NCBI GenBank assembly: GCA_903926205.1
Contig: CAIYID010000057.1
Coordinates: 1 to 64,000 of the forward strand
Length of the DNA stretch: 64,000 bases
Origin: an uncultured Bdellovibrionales bacterium
Lineage (GTDB): Bacteria; Bdellovibrionota; Bdellovibrionia; Bdellovibrionales; Bdellovibrionaceae
Direction of reading: 5' to 3'
This document shows positions 42,370-51,367 of this stretch, one piece after another. The stretch's first letter is position 1; each line of letters begins with the position of its first letter. The notes under the pieces were generated by a model. It made no database searches. It was not told where the DNA came from and saw nothing but the letters and a program-made list of their open reading frames with translations. Made by a program: the position numbers and the translations under genes.

Positions 42370-42992
42370 CGCAAGCCCCTCAAGTGAGTCAGCAATTGCT
42401 GTAAAAGCTGATCCGGAGTTTTACCTGCGTCGAGCACCAACCATTTTTGGCGATTTTGTTCCGCCTGGCGGAGAAAAGAATTTCGTACTCGCTCGTGAAA
42501 GGAATCTGCTTCGGACTCAATGCGATCTTCTTTATTGCCGGCAAAACTTTCTCGATAATTTCGACGACGACGACTTTCCTCAACAGACAAATCCAGTAAA
42601 ACCGTCAGATCTGGATTGACTCCATCAGTGGCAAATTCGTTGAGTCGCTCGACCCACTCTTCGCTAATTTTTCGACCACTGGCTTGGAAGGCAACAGAGC
42701 TCGCTGTGAAACGATCGCAAAGCACCCATTGGTTTTTTTGCAGCGCTGGACGAATCACTAAATCCACATGCTGTGCACGACTGGCCTCATACAAAAGCAA
42801 TTCCGTTCGAGGAGTGGGTGCGGCGCCCTCGGTTCGAAGAATCATATTACGAATCTCATCACCCAGAGGTGTACCCCCAGGCTCACGCGTGCGCATCACT
42901 CGCGTCGTGTGAGAAACAAGCTCCTTTTCGAGAGCTGTCATCAATGAACTTTTTCCAGATCCGTCAAGACCTTCAAAAACGATAAAAGGCAT
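42354..42992 (-). CDS. tmk: Thymidylate kinase
   Basis: The protein has 212 residues, a P-loop (GLDGSGKSS), REPGGTPLG, CDRFTASSVAFQ and an Arg-rich lid (ESRRRRNYR). It makes dTDP from dTMP. The ATG is close behind AAAGGGG. It starts the leftward run tmk-holB-tatD-gapA-pgk-tpiA. Confidence 0.97.
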   Translation of the reverse strand: MPFIVFEGLDGSGKSSLMTALEKELVSHTTRVMRTREPGGTPLGDEIRNMILRTEGAAPTPRTELLLYEASRAQHVDLVIRPALQKNQWVLCDRFTASSVAFQASGRKISEEWVERLNEFATDGVNPDLTVLLDLSVEESRRRRNYRESFAGNKEDRIESEADSFHERVRNSFLRQAEQNRQKWLVLDAGKTPDQLLQQLLTHLRGLRWLSL

Positions 42993-43072
42993 GCCCCTTT
43001 ATGGTGGGCAAATACCAAGTTGTCACTTGAGAAACTCATAAAAAAAATAAAACTGTCGTTAAAACCTGCCGC

Positions 43073-44110
43073 TTAATGCAAAGCAGCTTCCGGAAGAGTG
43101 AAGGATTTGCCTGTTGTGTAATCAATTGGCACTGAACTCAATAAGTTTTTACTCACCAGATCCTGAATTTGGGCCGGCTCTGCCGCATATTTTTTAACAT
43201 AAATATCCTTCGCCAGACGGATTTTGAGAGCTGAAAAACGATGAACTTCCGTTTTCATGGCAAGAATGTCTTCTTCCCGCCACATTTTTTCTAACAGTTT
43301 AAGCTCCGGAGTTTTAGGTCCCTGAGCTTCTTTAAGAGCCGTCGCCGCGGTTTGATAAGCATTTTTTTGCAAAGCAATCGCCATCTGCTGAGCTGTAAAC
43401 ATCGCCTTATTCCCAAGAATTTTTTTGGACTCTGTGATAAGCACTCGATCAATAGGCCACGAAGCTCGAACGGAATTCATCCAGGAGAGCCAAGCTTCTA
43501 AATCGCTGACGTCCAATTGAGTTTGCATCAAATTTTCGATATTTTCTAGCTCATCCAAAATCAGCGAACGAATTAAGTTTGCGAGCCGCAACGAGATCAA
43601 CGAAGCTTCTTCATAAGTCATGCTTGAAGCAAAAATGAGCCAGGGTTCAAGATCAGATTTCACTTGTAGCCAACGCTTATTAAAAGCGTCAGCGCGGGCT
43701 TGCAAAAGCGAAAGCTGAACAGCCGCGAGCAAAGTATTTAGCACCGGCTCTTCATCAATTTCGCCTCTCTGAAAAGGCGTGGACTCCAGATTGTTTTTCT
43801 GCCAAGTCTTCATCAAAGTTTCATTTTTTTTCCAAAATTGATTGATGTTTGAAAGAATAGCCGCTGCTGCAGGAGAGACCACCGTTTGAGCGGAAACTGG
43901 CGTCACCTTGTTCTTCAGAAGGTCTTTGCTCTCTTTAAAAAGCTGCGTGATTCCTGACGGATCTTTCAATTGAAGACCAAGATTTTTGAGACTTGATTTT
44001 TCGATCATCGAAAAGGAAGCTTCGTGTTTTTTGTCCTGAGGAGGAAGTTCGCCAGCGATGACTGAAAGGGAGAACAAGGGCGCAAAGATCAAAATCAGAA
44101 GTGATTGCAT
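43073..44110 (-). CDS. Exported helical protein, unknown function
   Basis: The 345-residue protein has a signal peptide (about residues 1-19, ending SVIAG). The mature part is mainly alpha-helical, Ala/Leu-rich, with no Cys. The C terminus (AAEPAQIQDLVSKNLLSSVP, then DYTTGKSF) resembles the end of type II pseudopilin-like proteins, which often carry such a short DY-x-TGK tail, but no pilin signal is seen at the N terminus. No strong ribosome site. It lies between tmk and the divergent secG. Function unknown. Confidence 0.72.
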   Translation of the reverse strand: MQSLLILIFAPLFSLSVIAGELPPQDKKHEASFSMIEKSSLKNLGLQLKDPSGITQLFKESKDLLKNKVTPVSAQTVVSPAAAAILSNINQFWKKNETLMKTWQKNNLESTPFQRGEIDEEPVLNTLLAAVQLSLLQARADAFNKRWLQVKSDLEPWLIFASSMTYEEASLISLRLANLIRSLILDELENIENLMQTQLDVSDLEAWLSWMNSVRASWPIDRVLITESKKILGNKAMFTAQQMAIALQKNAYQTAATALKEAQGPKTPELKLLEKMWREEDILAMKTEVHRFSALKIRLAKDIYVKKYAAEPAQIQDLVSKNLLSSVPIDYTTGKSFTLPEAALH

Positions 44111-44254
44111 GATGTTAAGTTGAACGCTGAAGGCCTGGCACTGTCCATTGCTTTAATCAACGTAATGCATTGCGCGAATGCAAGTGAGCGGGTGACTTTT
44201 AGCAGGTAATTTCGTTATGTTGAGCGACTCTGAACCACCTGGAGGTCTTCAACC

Positions 44255-44674
44255 GTGGAATCATTTGTTACTATTCTTCATATTATTGTCGCCCTGATCC
44301 TTATCGCTCTTGTTTTATTGCAAGACACTAAATCAGGATCTGTTGGTGGAGCCTTCGGCGGAGGCGGATCAAGCTCCGTGCTTGGCGCAACGGGCGCAAC
44401 AACTCTGGCGCAACAACTGACTCGTGGAGCTGCGGTCATTTTCGCGCTGACAAGCATTGGCATTTCAGTATTTTCCTCTCGCTCACAACGAAGTGTGATG
44501 GATATTGCAACTCCCGCCGCGCAAACGGCTCCGGCTGTTCCTGGTGCTCCTGCTCCAGGCGCACCACCTGAAACCGCTCCTGGAACAACCACTCCTGCTG
44601 GAGCTCAGCAAGCAGCACCGGTTCCTGGAACAACGGCTCCTCCTGCAGCTACCGACGCTGTTCCCGCAAAATAA
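44255..44674 (+). CDS. secG: Preprotein translocase subunit SecG with Pro/Ala tail
   Basis: The protein has 139 residues; the SecG core is residues 1-80, with two membrane helices (FVTILHIIVALILIALVLLQ; GAAVIFALTSIGISVF) around the conserved GGAFGGGGSSS loop. Residues 85-139 form an Ala/Pro/Thr/Gly-rich tail absent from E. coli SecG. Starts with GTG behind GGAGGT. Part of the SecYEG channel. In many bacteria secG follows tpiA; here it is 6 kb away on the other strand. Confidence 0.93.
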   Translation: MESFVTILHIIVALILIALVLLQDTKSGSVGGAFGGGGSSSVLGATGATTLAQQLTRGAAVIFALTSIGISVFSSRSQRSVMDIATPAAQTAPAVPGAPAPGAPPETAPGTTTPAGAQQAAPVPGTTAPPAATDAVPAK

Positions 44675-44683
44675 AGTTATCGA

Positions 44684-45508
44684 ATGAATCAAAGTCCTCG
44701 TCGCTACCAGTTCATTATGGTGATTTTAGCGCTAGGACTTTTTTTTATCGCTTTGTCTTTATTCGTTTCAAAACCATCCTCAGGTCCAAAATCCGGAATG
44801 CGCTTAGCCACTCTGATTCGCCAAACTGGAAAAGTTGAAATCTCACGTTCAGGGTTTTCGCAAAGATCCAAAGTGGACTCACGGAGTGATCTTAGTAATT
44901 TCGATTCTGTTGAAACTTTTGAAGTTGGAACTGCCGACCTTATTTTTGAAAATGGCTACCATGTGCGAATTTTTGAAAATTCACTGATGACTCTTGAAAG
45001 AGTCAACGAGTCCGACTCCTATCACGTCGTCATTATTTTAAAAAGGGGCGACCTTCGCATCGACCAAGTCGGCCGTGCCAAGGAACTTTTCATTTCGAAA
45101 AATGGACAACCCATCGAAGCGAGTCTCTACAATGACTCAGACCTGCATCACACACCAACGGTTTTTAATTCAGAAGAACACGGTGCAAACTCACCAGGAA
45201 ACTCCAATGAACTGCCTTCACTTTCAGAGGAAGAAATCTCCACGACCATGAATAATAATCGCACGAGCTTTTTTAAGTGCTATACTCATCTGGTTCAAAA
45301 AAATCCCCGCACAACAGGCGAAGCCACACTCACTTTCACGGTAGAAAACTCTGGAAAACCCACCTTGGTCAATGTTTCCTCACAAATGAATCCACCCTTA
45401 TCAGATGATGAATTTGTGAGGTGCTTAAAAGAAGTGGTGCAAAGAATCACCTTTAAATCTTTTTCCGGTCCTGCTGTTTCAACAATTTTTCCTCTGAAAT
45501 TTGACTAA
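44684..45508 (+). CDS. Membrane-anchored FecR-like/AgmX-PglI C-terminal domain protein
   Basis: The 274-residue protein has an N-terminal membrane helix (about residues 10-29). The periplasmic part (40-155) resembles a FecR-type domain (TGKVEISRSG, SVETFEVGTADLIFENGYHV). The last 80 residues match the AgmX/PglI or TonB-C-like domain (GEATLTFTVENSGKPTLVNV and a final TIFPLKFD). It starts 9 nt after secG, so it is likely co-transcribed. In Myxococcus related proteins belong to gliding motility machinery. The role here is unproven. Confidence 0.8.
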   Translation: MNQSPRRYQFIMVILALGLFFIALSLFVSKPSSGPKSGMRLATLIRQTGKVEISRSGFSQRSKVDSRSDLSNFDSVETFEVGTADLIFENGYHVRIFENSLMTLERVNESDSYHVVIILKRGDLRIDQVGRAKELFISKNGQPIEASLYNDSDLHHTPTVFNSEEHGANSPGNSNELPSLSEEEISTTMNNNRTSFFKCYTHLVQKNPRTTGEATLTFTVENSGKPTLVNVSSQMNPPLSDDEFVRCLKEVVQRITFKSFSGPAVSTIFPLKFD

Positions 45509-45527
45509 GGGCCGATCTCCATACGCG

Positions 45528-46604
45528 CTAACGGTAATCGTGAAGATAATCGATTCGCTCTGGAATCCAGGGCTCAAAATGGCCTTCCAACTCATAGACA
45601 TGTCCATTTTCAATTTTTGTCTCTTTGGCTGGAATGATCGTCGTTTTAAAATCTGCGTAGAAAATGCCTTTTTCGATCAAAAAGGGTGTTATTTTTTGCA
45701 CACAAGCTTCGCCCAAAACATGTCTTCGTACGAGCTCATCAAAACTTCGCGCCAACTCATCGGGAGTAAAATTATAGGCTGAAATCATCTCTTGGCAAAC
45801 CGCATAGACTCCGTCCAAACCCAAACGACCGTCTTGAAAAAGATCTAAGGCCACTTGAAAAGTATTGTAGGTCGGCACTGTTCTTCGGCCAAACTTCAAG
45901 TAGTAATCAGGATCAGTGTCTGCCGCTAAATTAATATAAATTTTTTCCACAGGATCTTGTTCTGGAATTTGCGACTGGAGCATCAAAATTGTATCGACTT
46001 GATCATTCGTCACTCCCAGCGATTTCAGTGTCGCACGCAGATCTTGAGTCCCCGCTCGTCGAGTACAAATATCAGAATATAAACTGTAAATGATGGCATC
46101 GGACTCACTGTCATCGCCCCAACAAACCTGATGTACAGCAGGACCTAAACGAATTCGCAATTGCAAAAGAGACTGCACTTTATAACCGATTTGTTTTCGC
46201 AAACGCCAAAACCGACTAGGAGTTAAATTGCGTAAATTATCTTTGTAAAAAGCCCCGAAAGGTTTAATTCCATCAAAAGAAAATTTTTCAGAAATTCGCT
46301 CTTCCATTTGAGGAGGTGACGCTGTGATAAAATAAATTGGGAAACGATTTTGACCTCGGCTTTTGCTATAATCAGCATGCAAGGATTTTAGAAGAGTCTT
46401 AGTCCCAGGTATATTTTTTTTATTGAAAGCTCGCTCGACAACGGTGACAAGCAATTGTCCCAAAGAATCAATGGTCGTATCTAAGTAAGTTTTATCCAAA
46501 TCCCAGACATAAACTTCCTCGACGGTTTTTTCTAAACCCTCGGCCACATACCGAAAAAAACACACATCATCTGAAATCTGACAACGAGAACGCCAATCCG
46601 CCAT
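45528..46604 (-). CDS. APP1-like (DUF2183) HAD-type phosphatase
   Basis: The protein is about 358 residues. VYVWDLDKTYLDT is the HAD nucleophile motif DxDxT; FITASPPQME is the Ser/Thr motif; a conserved Lys region and GDDSESDAIIYSLY form the closing metal-binding motif. This is the pattern of APP1/DUF2183 phosphatidate phosphatase-like proteins. Start is uncertain: ATG at 46604 is preferred, with an upstream ATG at 46646 and GTG at 46661 possible; none has a strong ribosome site. The longer forms would add a hydrophobic segment. Convergent with the AgmX-like gene by 19 nt. Confidence 0.8.
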   Translation of the reverse strand: MADWRSRCQISDDVCFFRYVAEGLEKTVEEVYVWDLDKTYLDTTIDSLGQLLVTVVERAFNKKNIPGTKTLLKSLHADYSKSRGQNRFPIYFITASPPQMEERISEKFSFDGIKPFGAFYKDNLRNLTPSRFWRLRKQIGYKVQSLLQLRIRLGPAVHQVCWGDDSESDAIIYSLYSDICTRRAGTQDLRATLKSLGVTNDQVDTILMLQSQIPEQDPVEKIYINLAADTDPDYYLKFGRRTVPTYNTFQVALDLFQDGRLGLDGVYAVCQEMISAYNFTPDELARSFDELVRRHVLGEACVQKITPFLIEKGIFYADFKTTIIPAKETKIENGHVYELEGHFEPWIPERIDYLHDYR

Positions 46605-46697
46605 AAGTTCATAATTACAAATCACAAATGCAAAGGCTAGAGCCATCGACAGGAAAGGCACCGATTAGAGCTCTATACTGCAATGCAAAAATGAAAA

Positions 46698-47627
46698 CTA
46701 AAAAGCTAAAAGAACAAATGCGACGACATTGATAAAAAAAGCGATGCCCGTTGCGGCTGGCTGGTGATCTTTTTGAAATTCAGCCACGGGCTTTAACTCA
46801 TTTTTAAAATAGTCCCCGTTCCAATTGTTTGCGGTGCTTTCTTTGGAATACAAATCACGCAGTTTGGAAAGCTCTGAGGGAAATCGGACCAAAGTATTTT
46901 CGGCAATATCATCCAAGTCTGTCGCTGTTTTTACTTCCACCACCAGATGGTCGCCATTGACTTCTGCAACAACGCCTTCGGCGATGACTTTTTCTTTCAA
47001 TTGGCCAAAAAGCACCGGTGACGGGTTGCCTTTGAGGCTCAACCACTGCACGAGATCACCCTTTTGCACCGGAGATCGGCCTCCGGAAAAAACGTCGGTA
47101 AACTTTTTTCCACCCTTTTCGTAAAGAACTTTTTCGGCGGACTCATTTTTTTCGGTGTAACCCTGATAGGGAATTGACTCTAAAAAATCTGAAATCATTT
47201 TCGTGCTAAGTTTGATGAGCTGATCACTCATGGGAATAGCGGGGTGAAATTGGCTCTCGGCCTCCCAGAGTAAAAAACCATTTTCACCTTCATAGACTTT
47301 CATTTTTAAATTACGATCTTCGACATAGGTAACGACCAAGGCTTCCGCATCCAACAATCGTCCAAGGATTATGGCATCGGCAGGTTTCAAAGCTTTGCGA
47401 GGCTGAAAAACACCTCGATTGATCATGAATCTTTTTGCCGCGACAAATAATTTTTTATCTTTGGTTAGAAGTTCTCGCATTTGCCACCAAGCATCCTCGG
47501 CAGTAGAATAATTTGCGTCAAAAATTGGAAACACGGCCACTTTACGAAATAACTTATGTTCAACATCAGCCAATAAAATTTGTGGCAATACTAATAAAGT
47601 TAATAGCAAAGTGAAAACTTTCATCAT
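46698..47627 (-). CDS. Exported protein with C-terminal hydrophobic anchor
   Basis: The protein is about 309 residues. From the ATG at 47627 it has a signal peptide (MMKVFTLLLTLLVLPQILLA). The mature region starts VEHKLFRKVAVFPIFDANYS, which resembles the beginning of CsgG/TolB-like periplasmic domains that form a Rossmann-like beta sheet; the lipid Cys of CsgG is absent. The C terminus is a hydrophobic helix (TGIAFFINVVAFVLLAF). A TTG upstream at 47645 would add six residues without a better site. Function not assigned. Confidence 0.7.
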   Translation of the reverse strand: MMKVFTLLLTLLVLPQILLADVEHKLFRKVAVFPIFDANYSTAEDAWWQMRELLTKDKKLFVAAKRFMINRGVFQPRKALKPADAIILGRLLDAEALVVTYVEDRNLKMKVYEGENGFLLWEAESQFHPAIPMSDQLIKLSTKMISDFLESIPYQGYTEKNESAEKVLYEKGGKKFTDVFSGGRSPVQKGDLVQWLSLKGNPSPVLFGQLKEKVIAEGVVAEVNGDHLVVEVKTATDLDDIAENTLVRFPSELSKLRDLYSKESTANNWNGDYFKNELKPVAEFQKDHQPAATGIAFFINVVAFVLLAF

Positions 47628-47777
47628 TCTTAAGTCTATTTTCAAATATGCATTTTGGCACCTAGACTAAGAGCCTAAATTTAAATAATTTGTGGTATCC
47701 TCTGTCGTGGTTTAAAAACCCAAGTAGTATGAACACTTAATTCGTCGGCTAATCCCGACGCATAAGGAGAATAAAAA

Positions 47778-48011
47778 ATGAAAAGCTATTTTTTAACATT
47801 AGGCATTGCCTCGCTCTTAACTCTTTCTTCGTGTGCTCATCAAGAGACCGCCGCCGGAGCCGCCTCGGACAAAAAAGCTTGCGCTGAAAAAGAATGCAAG
47901 GGCAACTGCAAGCATGACGACAAAGCTAAGTGCGGTGGAAAGTGTGGCCATTGCGAGGGCAAAAAAGATCATGACTGCAAAGATAAAGATGGCTGCGATA
48001 TGAAGGACTAG
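47778..48011 (+). CDS. Small cysteine-rich lipoprotein, likely metal-binding
   Basis: The 77-residue precursor has a lipobox LSSC (Cys19) and AAGGAG before the ATG. The mature 58 residues carry eight more cysteines and three His among Lys, Asp and Gly, in motifs such as CKGNCKHDD, CGGKCGHC and CKDKDGC. The Cys spacing is metallothionein-like and could bind Zn, Cu or Cd at the envelope. It lies 44 nt upstream of a thioredoxin-TPR gene, so redox or metal handling is a shared theme. No MNIO/DUF692 partner enzyme is nearby. Confidence 0.78.
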   Translation: MKSYFLTLGIASLLTLSSCAHQETAAGAASDKKACAEKECKGNCKHDDKAKCGGKCGHCEGKKDHDCKDKDGCDMKD

Positions 48012-48055
48012 ACCTTTAAAAAAACAATTCAAGATAAAACATTTTAGGAGTGCCC

Positions 48056-49432
48056 ATGAGGCGTTTTTTAAGAATTTTTTTCGTTGTTTATACCTTTCAT
48101 TTTCACAGCGCCTGGGCACGATCATTAGCCGATACAAATAATAGCCGCGATTCGACTGTAACGGAGCCGACTTTAAATCATAACGGTTTTATCAAAGAAG
48201 ATTTAATCCTCGCACGCAAGTTAGCTCAAACCCAAAATAAATTATTATTTATCGATTTTGGAGCCCCCTGGTGTCCGGCCTGTGTGCGACTAGATTCAGA
48301 AGTTTTCGGGACTGAAGAGTTTAAAAATGGAACAAAAAAGTTTATTAAAGTGGCGATCAATGTAGACCTCGTAAACAATCATGAATTAATGGAGCACTAC
48401 GGAGTTAAATCTTTTCCGACGATAATCATTGCCACGGACGATGGGGTTGAAGTTTACCGAATTTTAGATTACTCACCAACGACCGCCCTCGTTCGAGAAT
48501 TAAAATCCAACGTTCGTCATCACCTCGTTTCTGTGATTGAGCTAGAAAAGAAAGCAAAAAATGGTGATATAAAATCCATTCAAAGACTGGCTCATCGTGC
48601 TAGCTTGATGGGAGATAGTCTTGCTGGCGCCAAGTGGTTTGCTTTGATTCCAGAAAAGAGTTTGGAGAAGTCTCAGGTACTGACCGATTTTTGGTCCGAA
48701 AAAGATTTAAAAGACCCTGTTAACAAAGCTAACTATGAAAAAGCTTTACGAGAGGCCCTCGAAATTTTTCCGAGCTCTTTGAATGCAATTTTTTGGCGCT
48801 TGGATTTGGCAAAATCAGATAAAGAAAATAAAGCTGTATTAGCCGCAAATATTCTTGCTATTCGAAAACTTCTAGACTCTCCGAAAGACTTAGAAAAAGC
48901 TTTTCAAGATAGCAGAAGCACTCTCGGAGAATTCACTTTTGAAAAAGCGCTTTTGCAATCTAAGTTAATCGAAACTTACGAGACCGCTCGCGACGAGCCC
49001 AATATCAAAACCACAAAGTTAGAGCTCGGAAAAGAAATGTCCAAGGTTACGTTGACTCTGGATAAGCCGGGTGTCGTACTTTCTTCGCTAGCATATTTTA
49101 GAGAAGCCGGAATGGGAGTCCTCGCTGAGGAGTGGCTCCTGAAACTAGCAAAGGCGTACCCAGATGATTACGCTTATCCGATGAAATTGACCTCCTGGTA
49201 CCTTAAAACCAAAGACTACGCCAAAGGCTTACCCTATGCAGAAAAAACCGTTGCCCTGTTTCCAGGGAGTCTCTATAACTTCAAACAATTGGCAACAATT
49301 CAAACTCAGTTAAAGCAAACCGCGGAAGCCAAAAAAACGATTGAGAAAGCACTGGCTCTCCCAGAAGCACAATTTGAAAAAAACAAACAGACGATTCAGG
49401 AGCTGAAAGCTTTGGAGAAAACTTTAGAGTGA
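48056..49432 (+). CDS. Exported thioredoxin-fold protein with TPR-like C terminus
   Basis: The protein is 458 residues from an ATG at 48056 behind AGGAG (a GTG 6 nt upstream would overlap the site). A signal peptide covers about residues 1-22 (FVVYTFHFHSAWA). Residues 45-150 form a thioredoxin domain with WCPAC active-site Cys pair and the cis-Pro segment KSFPTIII. The rest is helical, TPR-like (LKTKDYAKGLPYAEKTVALF near the end). It resembles DsbD-gamma/thiol reductases. It follows the Cys-rich lipoprotein gene and may keep that protein reduced. Confidence 0.88.
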   Translation: MRRFLRIFFVVYTFHFHSAWARSLADTNNSRDSTVTEPTLNHNGFIKEDLILARKLAQTQNKLLFIDFGAPWCPACVRLDSEVFGTEEFKNGTKKFIKVAINVDLVNNHELMEHYGVKSFPTIIIATDDGVEVYRILDYSPTTALVRELKSNVRHHLVSVIELEKKAKNGDIKSIQRLAHRASLMGDSLAGAKWFALIPEKSLEKSQVLTDFWSEKDLKDPVNKANYEKALREALEIFPSSLNAIFWRLDLAKSDKENKAVLAANILAIRKLLDSPKDLEKAFQDSRSTLGEFTFEKALLQSKLIETYETARDEPNIKTTKLELGKEMSKVTLTLDKPGVVLSSLAYFREAGMGVLAEEWLLKLAKAYPDDYAYPMKLTSWYLKTKDYAKGLPYAEKTVALFPGSLYNFKQLATIQTQLKQTAEAKKTIEKALALPEAQFEKNKQTIQELKALEKTLE

Positions 49433-49460
49433 GGACTTAGACTGCGGAGCGGGCGGCGGC

Positions 49461-50354
49461 TCATTCACCCTTCGGTATTGAGATCCAAGATTCGGAGGCC
49501 GGCAAACCTTCTGGGCGCTTTTGGGTCATTCCCACCGCGCTCAAGTAAGCGATATAGGCCGCAATAAAAGCTTCGAAAGCATGAAAATTTTCAACCATGG
49601 TTTTAAGATCCTGCCGGTAAAAAAAGATTTGCCATTTCTCCGTCATCGTATTGAGAAAAATTTCGCGAGCTTCTTCACCGCCGACAGAATTTCGATATAT
49701 TTTAAGCCGCGATTTATTCACCTTCAATTGCTGTCCTAATATCTGGACGGATAATTTGACAAAAACTTCGGTCGTAGGAATGGTCATTCTTCGTGAGAGA
49801 AAGAGACCTCTTGCCGTTAAAGGAGCTAAATTAGAACCCAAAGCATGATGCACATCCATCTGCGGATCTTGCGTGGCAAGATAAGCCTCCACCGCTCTTT
49901 GAGTGTAGGGTGTGTACATTTTCTTAGGTTTCTTTTTATTTACTTCTTGCTGATACAGGCTGCGAATAAATTTAATTTCTGGCTCATTACATACCTCATA
50001 TCCTGGACATTTTATTTTACAAAGCGTGCATTTGGGTAAACTCAATGGAACATCAAAAGCCACGAGCTCGGCTTCATTAGCGTAACGAGAAATAATTTCG
50101 TGAATCTTTAAATCTGCAGAAATAAATTCTTCTGCTTTTATTTTTTCAATGAGCTGAGCTAAAAAAATCTTTTTTTGATCGGGATAGAACTCTAAAACAG
50201 CGACGCAAGCTTTGTCGGCTTTACCCCCCGACAAGTTGACTCCTAAAAATCGACGGCAAGGAACTTCAGAAGTGACTGGAAAAGTTAAAGACTCTGCAGT
50301 TCTTTTGGGGGAACTGGTTTTGCGAGAAGAACTTTGAACCCGTTTCTTTCGCAT
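49461..50354 (-). CDS. DUF429-family predicted nuclease
   Basis: The protein has 297 residues. After a basic N terminus it carries FLGVNLSGGKADKACVAVLE, VAFDVPLSLPKC and the C-terminal FEAFIAAYIAYLSAVG plus SESWISIPKG, the marks of DUF429 (RNase-H fold, predicted nuclease). Two CxxC groups near residue 115 (CTLCKIKCPGYEVC) could bind zinc. It overlaps the end of the GHMP kinase gene by 70 nt in another frame; an AAGGA site is near the ATG. No shorter start is obvious. Confidence 0.85.
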   Translation of the reverse strand: MRKKRVQSSSRKTSSPKRTAESLTFPVTSEVPCRRFLGVNLSGGKADKACVAVLEFYPDQKKIFLAQLIEKIKAEEFISADLKIHEIISRYANEAELVAFDVPLSLPKCTLCKIKCPGYEVCNEPEIKFIRSLYQQEVNKKKPKKMYTPYTQRAVEAYLATQDPQMDVHHALGSNLAPLTARGLFLSRRMTIPTTEVFVKLSVQILGQQLKVNKSRLKIYRNSVGGEEAREIFLNTMTEKWQIFFYRQDLKTMVENFHAFEAFIAAYIAYLSAVGMTQKRPEGLPASESWISIPKGE

Positions 50355-51367
50355 GCTGCCACCACATCCTTCCGCTGATCAGGAGAAACCCACACCAGCA
50401 CGCAGCCTCCGCCGCCAGCTCCACAAATTTTAACAGCCTTCGCACCCGCCTGCAAAGAGACTTCTCTTAATTTTTCAATCTCTGGACTGGAAAAGGATTT
50501 CGCTAATTTGATTCTAGCGGCATATTCTCGTTGAAAAAGAGCTGGGAGCTTTAAATACTCTGCCTTGCGACAGCAAGAAGCCGCCTCCTCCGCCACTGTC
50601 TTCAAGTCATGCAAAGCCTTTAGGACTTCAGGATCACGATTCACCGCTTTTGTGAGTACTTCAAAATTATTTATTCCCGAGTGATGCGCTTTCCCTGTGT
50701 GAACCAACAAAAAATATTTTTCAATTTCAGAGCCCGCCACGGGAAAAACCTCTTGCTGAATGCCCTCTGCTGAATAGGTCAAAATATTTATTCCACCAGT
50801 GACGGCAGGATAATAATCCTGTGTGCCTGTTGGAGTACTTAGAACTTGGGCCTCCAAATTATGAGCCACGTTCACCAACTCGTGCACACTGGCGAATCTT
50901 GATTTTTTAATATGATTTTGATAATTGCCGTTGGCCAATTGCGGAAATTTGTCACTTTTCAAACCATTGACCAAAAGATCAAAAGCTTTGAGCAAACTGA
51001 CGGTCAGAGAGGAACTCGCGCCAATTCCTGCGCCAACAGGACTCTCGGACTTCGTGCGCAAACTCAAACCCTGAGTGGGCTTCCAAAATTCTAATTGAAT
51101 TTGCAATAATCGTAATTTTTCATTCTTTTCTGCGAGACACTCCTCGAGATTTTTAAATGTCTGCTTCAGATTTAAATCTTCACTGAAAAGCTCAATTTGT
51201 GAGTCGGCTCTTTCTTTCAATTCAACTGTAGTCATAATATCAATGGCCAAATTAACAGTAGTGGCTCCTCCCACAAAATTGTACAGAGGCCATAAATCCA
51301 ATGTCCCTCCAGCCAGATCAACTCTGGTCGGAGACTGAACCAGAATTGTTTTCAATTCACTTTTCAT
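50285..51367 (-). CDS. GHMP-family sugar kinase (heptose/fucose-kinase type)
   Basis: The 360-residue protein has all three GHMP motifs: PTRVDLAGGTLDLWPL (motif 1), SPVGAGIGASSSLTVSL (ATP loop, motif 2) and KICGAGGGGCVLVW (motif 3). The TPTGTQDYYPA segment is as in HddA-type D-glycero-D-manno-heptose 7-phosphate kinases and fucokinases. The substrate is probably a sugar or sugar phosphate. It overlaps the DUF4340 gene by 11 nt. Being in a gliding-type ABC operon is unusual for such a kinase. Confidence 0.88.
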   Translation of the reverse strand: MKSELKTILVQSPTRVDLAGGTLDLWPLYNFVGGATTVNLAIDIMTTVELKERADSQIELFSEDLNLKQTFKNLEECLAEKNEKLRLLQIQLEFWKPTQGLSLRTKSESPVGAGIGASSSLTVSLLKAFDLLVNGLKSDKFPQLANGNYQNHIKKSRFASVHELVNVAHNLEAQVLSTPTGTQDYYPAVTGGINILTYSAEGIQQEVFPVAGSEIEKYFLLVHTGKAHHSGINNFEVLTKAVNRDPEVLKALHDLKTVAEEAASCCRKAEYLKLPALFQREYAARIKLAKSFSSPEIEKLREVSLQAGAKAVKICGAGGGGCVLVWVSPDQRKDVVAACERNGFKVLLAKPVPPKELQSL

